Assembly (NCBI GenBank): GCA_964519595.1
Contig: CAZFJN010000002.1
Span: forward strand, 1 to 64,000
Source: JANRKF01 sp964519595
GTDB taxonomy: Bacteria > Pseudomonadota > Alphaproteobacteria > Rickettsiales > SXRF01
Length of the DNA: 64,000 nt
Direction of reading: 5' to 3'
Positions 58,248 to 64,000 of this stretch are shown here, one piece after another. Each line of letters starts with the position of its first letter. Position 1 is the stretch's first letter. Below the pieces are notes generated by a model, which did no database searches, was not told the DNA's origin, and saw only the letters and a program-made list of their open reading frames with translations. A program made the position numbers and the translations under genes.

Positions 58248-58415
58248 ATGAAAACTCTTTTCACACTTTTTAAAGACGAAAACGGCGCAACTGCAATTGA
58301 ATATGGTCTGATCGCTGCTCTTATCTCTGTTGCTGCCATTGGCGCAATGACTGCTCTTGGAACTCAGCTTTCAACTACTTTTGGTGACGTAACTGATAGC
58401 CTCGCTGCTGTATAA
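58248..58415 (+). CDS. Flp/Fap-type pilin 1
   Basis: This 55-residue Flp prepilin is too short for usual ORF cut-offs. The leader MKTLFTLFKDENG is cleaved after Gly13 by a TadV-type prepilin peptidase. The mature part starts ATAIEYGLIAALISVAAIG with the conserved Glu-Tyr of Flp pilins, one hydrophobic helix and a short polar tail. ATAGGAGAACTACC is a good ribosome binding site. A strong terminator follows. No tad/cpa assembly genes are in the window, so they must be elsewhere if the pilus is built. It is nearly identical to pilin 2. Confidence 0.92.
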   Translation: MKTLFTLFKDENGATAIEYGLIAALISVAAIGAMTALGTQLSTTFGDVTDSLAAV

Positions 58416-58445
58416 TAAGCAGTTGATTAGTAGTGTTATTTCCTT

Positions 58446-58478
58446 AAAAAGCCCGCCTGTAAAAAGGCGGGCTTTTTT
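58446..58478 (+). terminator. terminator of pilin gene 1
   Basis: AAAAAGCCCGCCT and AGGCGGGCTTTTTT form a GC-rich stem with a short GTAAAA-type loop and a T run. It lies 30 bases after the pilin stop. Confidence 0.9.
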
Positions 58479-58586
58479 GTGTAGATTTTTATAAAAACAT
58501 AGCGTCTATAGAATACATACAATTTATGATCAATTTTATTAAAAAATCAGACAAATTATCGTCAAAAACTATTGATTTATAACAAT

Positions 58587-58655
58587 AAAATCGCATTTTT
58601 TTCTTGAATTATTTTCCAAGATATGCTAATTTTATAACTAGCTGATTTATTCAGC
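58587..58655 (+). promoter_or_regulatory. conserved box, promoter and 5' hairpin of pilin gene 2
   Basis: AAAATCGCATTTTT (58587-58600) is followed by TTGAAT (58604-58609), a 17-base spacer and TAATTT (58627-58632) with an extended-type TGC before it. The stem-loop GCTGA/TCAGC (58641-58655) lies at the expected start. A second imperfect hairpin with CCAC/GTGG arms follows (about 58671-58695). The layout equals that of pilin gene 1, so both were duplicated with their promoters. This covers most of the 327 bases between the two pilin genes. Confidence 0.5.
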
Positions 58656-58742
58656 GTAAAAGGGCGATATTCCACAAAGATTTTTACAAGTGGGAAGCGC
58701 TTTGAATATAAACCAACTAAATAAAATAAGGGGAGACTGAAC

Positions 58743-58910
58743 ATGAAAACTTTCATTCAACTGTTTAAAGATGAAAACGGTGCAACTGCCATTGAATATG
58801 GTCTGATTGCAGCTTTGATTTCTGTTGCTGCCATTGGCGCAATGACTGCTCTTGGAACTCAGCTGTCATCTACTTTTGGTGATATAACTGACAGCTTAGC
58901 TGCTGTATAA
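58743..58910 (+). CDS. Flp/Fap-type pilin 2
   Basis: This 55-residue paralogue of pilin 1 differs at five positions (FIQL for LFTL in the leader, then Ser for Thr and Ile for Val near the end). Processing after Gly13 leaves ATAIEYGLIAALISVAAIG. AAGGGGAGACTGAAC precedes the ATG. The nucleotide differences between the two genes are mostly synonymous, so both are under coding constraint. It has its own promoter and terminator. Confidence 0.92.
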   Translation: MKTFIQLFKDENGATAIEYGLIAALISVAAIGAMTALGTQLSSTFGDITDSLAAV

Positions 58911-58928
58911 TAAAGCTTTATTCCCTTT

Positions 58929-58965
58929 AAAGCCTGCCATTTTTTTCAAATGGCAGGCTTTTTTT
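58929..58965 (+). terminator. terminator of pilin gene 2
   Basis: AAAGCCTGCCATTT and AAATGGCAGGCTTTTTTT form a stem with a T-rich loop and a T run. It may also serve the convergent nadA. Confidence 0.88.
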
Positions 58966-58975
58966 AGACAATTTT

Positions 58976-59941
58976 CTATTTTTTTCCTATATTTACTGAT
59001 AATTCGAGCATTTTATCTAGCGGTTTGCGCGCTCTGGCGATTAAATCTGCGGAAAGTTCGATATTTGGCGTGTCATTTTTCAGGCAGAGATAAATTTTTT
59101 CCAGATTATTAAGTTTCATATGCGGACAGTTATTGCATGAGACGCAAGCGCCGCCGGAAATTCCCGGAACATCATAAAATGAGCTGCCGACAGAGCGTTT
59201 TTTCATTTCATGAAGAATTCCTGGCTCAGTAAGGACAATAAATTCAGAGCCGGCAAAATCGACAGTATAGGCGATAAGTTTTGACGTTGAGCCGACAAAT
59301 TCAGCATAACGAAGGAGATAATCAGGGCATTCCGGATGAGCGATAACACGCGCTTTCGGATAGCGCACGGTAAGCTTGACCAGCTCGGTTTCTGAAAAAC
59401 GTTCATGAACCATACATGTGCCGTTCCATAGCAGCATGTTTCTGCCGGTTTTTTTGTTTAAATAATCGCCGAGATATTTATCCGGAGCGAAAATTATTTT
59501 CTGCGCTTGCGGCAGTGAGTTGATAATTGCCTCCGCGTTGCTGGAAGTCACTATTATGTCAGAAAGAGCTTTTACTTCCGCTGAGCAGTTGATGTAAGTA
59601 ACCACGATATGATCAGGATGAGCAGCGCAGAACGCTGAGAACTCAGCAGGCGGGCAAGAATCTTCCAGCGAACATCCGGCTTTCATATCTGGAATTAATA
59701 CGCGCTTGCCAGGATTTAATATTTTTGCGCCTTCGGCCATGAAGCGCACGCCGGAAAATACGATAACATCAGCTTCAGTCTGCGCGGCCTTGCGCGCCAG
59801 CTCCAGAGAATCGCCGACAAAATCGGCAATTTCCTGAATTTCATCTTCCTGATAATAATGAGCAAGCAGAATCGCATTGCGCTGTTTTTTTAGCTTTGCT
59901 ATTTCCGCGACGTAATCAACGTAATCAACCTTGCCGCTCAT
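58976..59941 (-). CDS. nadA: quinolinate synthase NadA
   Basis: NadA makes quinolinate from iminoaspartate and DHAP, the second step of de novo NAD synthesis, with a 4Fe-4S cluster. The N-terminal NAILLAHYYQEDEIQEIADF, the cluster Cys regions (GCSLEDSCPPAEF, WNGTCMVHERF, VSCNNCPHM) and the 321-residue length match. Its ATG overlaps the gpsA stop by four bases. nadB and nadC are not nearby. Confidence 0.94.
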   Translation of the reverse strand: MSGKVDYVDYVAEIAKLKKQRNAILLAHYYQEDEIQEIADFVGDSLELARKAAQTEADVIVFSGVRFMAEGAKILNPGKRVLIPDMKAGCSLEDSCPPAEFSAFCAAHPDHIVVTYINCSAEVKALSDIIVTSSNAEAIINSLPQAQKIIFAPDKYLGDYLNKKTGRNMLLWNGTCMVHERFSETELVKLTVRYPKARVIAHPECPDYLLRYAEFVGSTSKLIAYTVDFAGSEFIVLTEPGILHEMKKRSVGSSFYDVPGISGGACVSCNNCPHMKLNNLEKIYLCLKNDTPNIELSADLIARARKPLDKMLELSVNIGKK

Positions 59942-60945
59942 ATTCCCTCAACGGAAAAAGGGCGTTCCAGCAGCAAGGTTATTATATCTTCCATTACCGC
60001 GTTTTCGTAAATGATACGGTAAACAGATTGGCAGATAGGCATATTTACCTCATATTTACGCGCCAGTTTCATTATTGATTCGGCAGCGAGAACTCCTTCA
60101 GTTGCGGTGCGGCCACGAGCATCGAGAACCTCATTTACTGCCTTGCCAAGGCCAATTGCCAGTCCGAATGACATATTGCGTGATTTTTCATTGCTGCAGG
60201 TTAAGATCAGATCGCCCAGTCCGGAAAGTCCGGTTAAGGTTTCATGCCTTCCGCCGAGAGCGGTTGCCAGTCTGGCCATTTCCGCAAAGCCGCGTGTGAC
60301 TATTGCGCTGGCGGCATTATCGCCTAAGCCTTTGCCGTGAACAATACCGCAGGCAATAGCGATAATATTCTTAACCGCGCCGCCAATTTGCGCGCCGATG
60401 ATGTCGTCAGTCAGATATGGTCGGAATAGTTTGCCGCCGATTGCGTAAGAAAACAAATCCCAGAGATTTTTATCCTGGCAAGCGATGGTAGTAGCAGTTG
60501 GCAAACCGCGCGCCGCTTCATCAGCAAAATTAGGGCCGGAAATAATCGCTACCGGATTATCCGGCAGAACTGATTTAACAACTTCGCTCATCAGCATCAG
60601 GCTACCGCGTTCAATGCCCTTGCTGGCGATAAGCAGCGGCGTTTCTGCTGGTAATTGATCAGAAACGGCGATGCATACTGAGCGCACTTGGCTGGTTGGC
60701 GTGGCAACTACCACTAAATCAACATCACAAACGTCTTTTGGCGAGGCGGCCAGAGAAATTTCCGGCGATACGTAAATTCCCGGCAGATATATATCATTTG
60801 TTCTTTTTTCGCTGATGGTCTGAATTACATTGACATTTCTTGTATAAAGGCTGGCAACGCTGCCAGCGCGATTAGCAATAATCGCCAGCGCTGTTCCCCA
60901 AGCGCCGCCGCCAATAACTCCGACTTTATATGCTGAGTTTTCCAT
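59938..60945 (-). CDS. gpsA: glycerol-3-phosphate dehydrogenase [NAD(P)+]
   Basis: GpsA reduces dihydroxyacetone phosphate to sn-glycerol-3-phosphate for phospholipid synthesis. The Rossmann motif VGVIGGGAWGTALAIIANRA is at the N-terminus. The catalytic Lys is in GGAVKNIIAIACGIVHGKGL, and the substrate-binding GLSGLGDLILTCSNEKSRN is present. The 335 residues are normal. It overlaps nadA and may be co-transcribed with it. Upstream (61027-61052) is a short TTAAAGATAGTTTA repeat. Confidence 0.94.
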   Translation of the reverse strand: MENSAYKVGVIGGGAWGTALAIIANRAGSVASLYTRNVNVIQTISEKRTNDIYLPGIYVSPEISLAASPKDVCDVDLVVVATPTSQVRSVCIAVSDQLPAETPLLIASKGIERGSLMLMSEVVKSVLPDNPVAIISGPNFADEAARGLPTATTIACQDKNLWDLFSYAIGGKLFRPYLTDDIIGAQIGGAVKNIIAIACGIVHGKGLGDNAASAIVTRGFAEMARLATALGGRHETLTGLSGLGDLILTCSNEKSRNMSFGLAIGLGKAVNEVLDARGRTATEGVLAAESIMKLARKYEVNMPICQSVYRIIYENAVMEDIITLLLERPFSVEGI

Positions 60946-61052
60946 TGAACTTAATACTTATATCTGCCTGCTTTTATGGTCTTTGTCTGTGTATTTCGCA
61001 TTTATGCTTAAAGATCAACCTTTAAAGATAGTTTATTAAAGATAGTTTATTT

Positions 61053-61802
61053 TTAAAGAGCAAGTTTTTTGCCATCGTTAAATACACAAACCACATCACC
61101 ACCATGGCGCAGCGTAAAGCGGCCGGAAACCCTTTCTACCACTATGTAATCGCCGCGCGTGCGGTAATTAATCAGCGATTCATTGCCGCGTTCATCAACC
61201 CAGAAAAACGCCGGAACTTCAGCATTTTTATCACGGAATTGGAAATAAGTGAATTCACCATCATCAAAAATACGAATTGGCGCGATTACTTCCGGCCCTG
61301 AGATGCTGTATTTGAAATTATATTTGTGAGGATTTTCATAAATATCAACATCAGGAACAGAATCATTGCCAATTCCCAGCGCCTGAACATCGCCATCATC
61401 CTGATAAATGAAGCGCATTATAAAAACCATATCCTTATCGCCTATATCATCAGTATCACGCGCATGAAGCTCGAATAAATAGCTGCGCTTGTTAGTGATA
61501 ATAGTCATGTTGGTAGTTGCATCCTGCTCAATTGGCTTTAGGAAAATGAGGTTGCCGGAAGGGTTGATCATCCACGCTGTAGAATCGCCCATTGAGATGG
61601 TTTTTATAGTTTCATCTCTGGCAAATTCGATTGATGATTGATAACGGTAATGTCCAGTGAATTTATATACTTCATCCGGCTGATAGATGACTGTGCGAAC
61701 GCGGTGATCGAGCTTTATAGGACGTGGTTCGCGCCCTGCCTGCGCTGAGGAGGCAGAAAAAGCAAGCAGCGTGAATAAAATAAAGATTCTGGAAATAGTC
61801 AT
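61053..61802 (-). CDS. virB9: type IV secretion system protein VirB9
   Basis: VirB9 is a periplasmic core-complex component that joins VirB7 and VirB10 at the outer membrane. The signal peptide is ISRIFILFTLLAFSASSAQA. The VirB9/CagX domain shows DHRVRTVIYQPDEVYKFTGH and, near the C-terminus, FTLRHGGDVVCVFNDGKKL. The ATG at 61802 with CAGGTACGAAT upstream is the true start. The open frame up to 61988 covers repeat DNA. The 249 residues are normal. Gene order virB8-virB9 is that of the Rickettsiales (rvh) system. Confidence 0.9.
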   Translation of the reverse strand: MTISRIFILFTLLAFSASSAQAGREPRPIKLDHRVRTVIYQPDEVYKFTGHYRYQSSIEFARDETIKTISMGDSTAWMINPSGNLIFLKPIEQDATTNMTIITNKRSYLFELHARDTDDIGDKDMVFIMRFIYQDDGDVQALGIGNDSVPDVDIYENPHKYNFKYSISGPEVIAPIRIFDDGEFTYFQFRDKNAEVPAFFWVDERGNESLINYRTRGDYIVVERVSGRFTLRHGGDVVCVFNDGKKLAL

Positions 61803-61984
61803 ATTCGTACCTGATAGAAGATATTGCAAAAAATATTGTCGAAATATTGTCGAAATATTGTAAAATAAAAAAAACTGTAAAACAAAAAATATTGCAGAAT
61901 TAAATAATCTACTGAATAGAATTCTATTTAAATTAATAGAATCTATTGAATTATTGTGAATTGTTGCTTCGTAATTCCAAAAAA
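61803..61984. repeat. repeat-rich spacer between virB8 and virB9
   Basis: The spacer contains ATATTGTCGAA units at an 11-base period (about 61827-61863) and TAGAATTCTATTTA-type inverted repeats near 61916. In most genomes these two genes are only a few bases apart, so the 182 bases look like repeat growth. Part of it appears as a false N-terminal extension of virB9. Confidence 0.75.
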
Positions 61985-62695
61985 TCACTGAACCATAAAG
62001 CTTTTGTAATTAGTAACCTTAAAATTCACATCCTTTACCTTATCATTTTCAGCATCAAATTCAACCTTGCTATATTCATAGTTTAAAATTGCCTTATGTT
62101 TTGTTTTTGCTACGTGATCAGCGCTTATTACGCTAGCTTCATAGAATATTTCCAGAGTGTTATTAGAGGGCTGTGTCAGCGACATTACATCAATTTTGCG
62201 CGTTGAATGACGTTGATAAAGCACAACCGGACTATCCGGATTATTCGTTTGCAGCAATAGTTGATAGTTAGCGAAAACTTCCGGCGCTGAATAATGCTGT
62301 ACCGCGCTGAAATTTCTTTCCAGAGCTGATATATCATAAGATTCATAATGTGTTACATAATTTCTGGCCATAAATAATAAAACCGCTTCATCAACGCTTT
62401 GCTCAGGCGCTGTGCGTAAGGCTTCTATTCTCGGCAAATCCTCAGTTGCGTCATTTAAGACATAAATAAAAGGCACAGTGCGCGAGAGAGGATAAAGCGA
62501 TTGCATTGCATAAAGAGCGCAGAAGAAGCAAATCATTGCCACTAAGGTTATAAGGAGATAAAAATAACGCTCAGCCATGGTGTCATGCAGCAGAGTGTTT
62601 GTCATGCTTTTAGCCTCGCGGAAATATTCTCCGCTTCTTACCTTGTCAGCAATACGAACATATTCATCCGGAGTTGGTTCCTGATAGCGCGGCAT
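61985..62695 (-). CDS. virB8: type IV secretion system protein VirB8
   Basis: VirB8 is a bitopic inner-membrane assembly factor of the VirB/D4 channel. A cytoplasmic N-terminus (about 1-44) is followed by one membrane helix (YLLITLVAMICFFCALYAM) and a periplasmic NTF2-like domain (VDEAVLLFMARNYVTHYESY, then LEIFYEASVISADHVAK). The 236 residues are normal. No other virB or virD4 genes are in the window, although in Rickettsiales the rvh genes are scattered in several clusters. Confidence 0.9.
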   Translation of the reverse strand: MPRYQEPTPDEYVRIADKVRSGEYFREAKSMTNTLLHDTMAERYFYLLITLVAMICFFCALYAMQSLYPLSRTVPFIYVLNDATEDLPRIEALRTAPEQSVDEAVLLFMARNYVTHYESYDISALERNFSAVQHYSAPEVFANYQLLLQTNNPDSPVVLYQRHSTRKIDVMSLTQPSNNTLEIFYEASVISADHVAKTKHKAILNYEYSKVEFDAENDKVKDVNFKVTNYKSFMVQ

Positions 62696-62801
62696 AAGTT
62701 TATTTTTTTTGCGTTGTTATTTGATTTTTGATCTGTATTTGTTATGTACTCACTATTCGCCATTATGTACTCAATCAATGTCACAGAAAAGTTAAAATTT
62801 T

Positions 62802-62948
62802 ATGCAATTTGTTGTGGCGGCTTATTTAATTGCTCTATTGATTCTGGCGGCAGTTACAATTGCCGCTTTTATTAATCTGCGCCGCTGTGAAAATGAGTTG
62901 CAGATAATTACCGCTATTTCCGATGAAAAATATGACTCTGCGCCCTAA
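62802..62948 (+). CDS. ccmD: heme exporter protein D (CcmD)
   Basis: CcmD is a 48-residue single-helix protein of the CcmABCD complex that helps release holo-CcmE. The sequence starts MQFVVAAYLIALLILAAVTI and continues with a short basic segment (NLRRCENELQ), as CcmD does. It is too short for ordinary ORF cut-offs but overlaps the ccmE start by 26 bases, which fits translational coupling and the usual ccmDEF order. ccmC, which normally stands just before it, is not here. Confidence 0.82.
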   Translation: MQFVVAAYLIALLILAAVTIAAFINLRRCENELQIITAISDEKYDSAP

Positions 62949-63492
62949 GCATCAGCGTTTGCTGTTTGTTATTTTAAGTGTTTTTATGTTATGCGCTGCT
63001 GTTTTGCTTTCCATGCAAGCATTGCGCGCTAATATGATTTATTTTTACAGCCCTGGTGATATTAAGGCGGCTGCTCCTGCTTACGGCGAAAAAATACGCA
63101 TTGGCGGCCTTGTTGCTGAGGGTTCTTTAAAACATCGCGGCAAGGAGGTGGATTTTTTAGTTACTGACGGAAATTATTCAGTAAGAGTTAATTATCAAGG
63201 ATCATTGCCGGAATTATTCCGCGAAGGGCAGGGAGTTATTGCCGAGGGAATCTGGAAAGAAACGAGCGATCAGGAAAATAATTTATCAAAAAATAATTCC
63301 AAAGAAAATAATTCCAAAGACTATAATTCCGCAAAAATTACTAAACCGCCGCTGCTTGGCAATGTTCAGGCGGAGCGTATTCTGGCCAAGCATGATGAGC
63401 GATATATGCCAAAAGAAGTAGTTGAATCATTAAAACGCAGCGGACATTGGAACTCTAAGGATAATCAGCAACCAGCAACTAGCAACCAGTAA
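62923..63492 (+). CDS. ccmE: cytochrome c maturation heme chaperone CcmE
   Basis: CcmE binds heme covalently in the periplasm and hands it to apocytochrome c through CcmF/H. After an N-terminal anchor (LLFVILSVFMLCAAVLLSM) comes the OB-fold domain (RIGGLVAEGSLKHRGKEVDF). The heme-binding His lies near residue 157 in LAKHDERYMPKEV. A repeat insert, SKNNSKENNSKDYNS, interrupts the fold near 122-137. The C-terminal residues NQQPATSNQ are encoded by the heptamer array that begins at 63464, so the repeat has written the protein's end. Two ATGs (62923, 62932) are possible starts. Confidence 0.92.
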   Translation: MKNMTLRPKHQRLLFVILSVFMLCAAVLLSMQALRANMIYFYSPGDIKAAAPAYGEKIRIGGLVAEGSLKHRGKEVDFLVTDGNYSVRVNYQGSLPELFREGQGVIAEGIWKETSDQENNLSKNNSKENNSKDYNSAKITKPPLLGNVQAERILAKHDERYMPKEVVESLKRSGHWNSKDNQQPATSNQ

Positions 63493-63589
63493 CCATCATC
63501 CTACGCCAAGGCTTCGGATGACAAGGCAACCAACAACCAGCAACTAGCAACTAGCAACCAAAAACCAACAACCAGCAACCAAAAACCAC
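63464..63589. repeat. heptamer arrays (CAACCAG family) split by a palindrome
   Basis: Four 7-mers (ATCAGCA, ACCAGCA, ACTAGCA, ACCAGTA; 63464-63491) and nine 7-mers (CAACCAA, CAACCAG, CAACTAG, CAACTAG, CAACCAA, AAACCAA, CAACCAG, CAACCAA, AAACCAC; 63527-63589) flank a 24-base palindromic unit. The first array overlaps the end of ccmE. The whole fills the gap before ccmF. Confidence 0.9.
63497..63520. repeat. REP-like palindromic unit inside the heptamer array
   Basis: CATCCTACGCCAAGGCTTCGGATG pairs as CATCC/GGATG and GCC/GGC around a small mismatch bubble. It differs in base composition from the arrays on either side and interrupts them, as an inserted REP-type sequence would. Only one copy is seen in this window. 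Confidence 0.6.
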
Positions 63590-63620
63590 TTACCATAAAA
63601 TTTATTTATTAAATAATTTC

Positions 63621-64000
63621 ATGTTCGCTGAAATCGCAATATTAGCTCTCTGCCTGGCTTTCATGCTGAAAGTAATTGCCGGATCATCATTATTGTCCGG
63701 AAAAATTGCCGCGCTTTGTAATGAATTCGTTGAAATTTCTTCTTTTCTCAGCACCGCTTTAGTGTTTCTGGCTTTTATTGTGCTGATAATCTTGCGAATT
63801 GATTCTGATTTTACTGTTGCAAATGTTGTTGATCATTCCAACCGCACTTTGCCGCTGCTTTATAAAATAACTGGCAGTTGGGGAAATCATGAAGGCTCAA
63901 TGTTACTGCTGGCGCTGGTTATTTCCGGATATGGAATTTTTCTGGCGCGCCTTTTAGCTCAAAATAAAAATACACAAAATAAAAATTTAGAAAATGAAAA
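63621..64000 (+). CDS. ccmF: cytochrome c heme lyase subunit CcmF (5' part)
   Basis: The first 126 codons run to the window's end. CcmF with CcmH attaches heme to apocytochrome c and is a large multi-pass membrane protein (about 650 residues). Recognisable parts are the first helices (EIAILALCLAFMLKVIAG), DFTVANVVDHSNRTLPLLYK and the start of the WWD-type region ITGSWGNHEGSMLLLALVIS. NKNTQNKNLENE at the cut end is repeat-like. It follows ccmE after the heptamer arrays. Truncated by the window, not by mutation. Confidence 0.9.
   Translation, partial: MFAEIAILALCLAFMLKVIAGSSLLSGKIAALCNEFVEISSFLSTALVFLAFIVLIILRIDSDFTVANVVDHSNRTLPLLYKITGSWGNHEGSMLLLALVISGYGIFLARLLAQNKNTQNKNLENE

Overview
The window reads as one scaffold piece from a moderately AT-rich alphaproteobacterium. 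The order dusB-ntrB-ntrC-ntrY-ntrX, the operon rpsA-sppA-ihfB-lapA-trpF and the block flgF-flgG-flgA-flgH are all typical of that class. Adjacent virB8 and virB9 genes, and a 47-residue lipoprotein that resembles the Rickettsia DUF2706 family, point towards Rickettsiales or a neighbouring lineage. This placement is inferred from gene content only. I see no rRNA, tRNA, CRISPR array or intact insertion sequence.

Layout. 0.1-2.5 kb holds a UbiH-type hydroxylase, a predicted sigma-54 promoter with a very short terminated transcript, and xth. 2.6-11.6 kb holds ispDF and the nitrogen two-component locus dusB-ntrBC-ntrYX. 11.7-20.9 kb holds hflX, a ModA-like protein, tsaD, hemC, an orphan ParA, sua5, sodB, a short phytoene-synthase-like gene, a Nudix protein and an inositol-phosphatase-family gene. 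21.2-28.5 kb holds the rpsA operon, an unknown exported protein and an M3 peptidase. 28.5-33.3 kb is the polyhydroxyalkanoate locus: phaR, a small putative synthase subunit, phaC, phaA and phaB. A four-helix-bundle (S23) gene bracketed by inverted heptamer arrays sits between phaA and phaB. 33.3-41.1 kb holds an orphan AbrB/VapB antitoxin, ccmBA, acnA, a predicted Pho-regulated small protein, tmk and rlpA. 41.5-49.2 kb holds a membrane protein of unknown function, a minimal protein with an exosortase-type tail, rod and ring flagellar genes, thiD and an exosortase. 49.2-55.7 kb holds uvrA, a GST, the small lipoprotein, a glycosyltransferase and a hydrolase. 55.9-58.9 kb holds a four-gene cluster of unknown function and two Flp pilin genes. 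59-64 kb holds nadA, gpsA, virB9, virB8, ccmD, ccmE and the start of ccmF.

The most unusual property is the repeat content. Most intergenic spaces carry short tandem arrays. Many have a 7-base period, like the short tandemly repeated repetitive (STRR) sequences of cyanobacteria. Long perfect or near-perfect palindromes are also common. Similar tandem expansions run in frame into at least a dozen proteins. A 165-bp palindromic element occurs twice. Its terminal stems differ between copies, but by compensating base-pair changes. A second, about 300-bp dispersed repeat also occurs twice, once with an internal 107-bp duplication.

Two 100-N gaps are each flanked by the same 55 bases on both sides, so they look like unjoined assembly overlaps rather than missing sequence.
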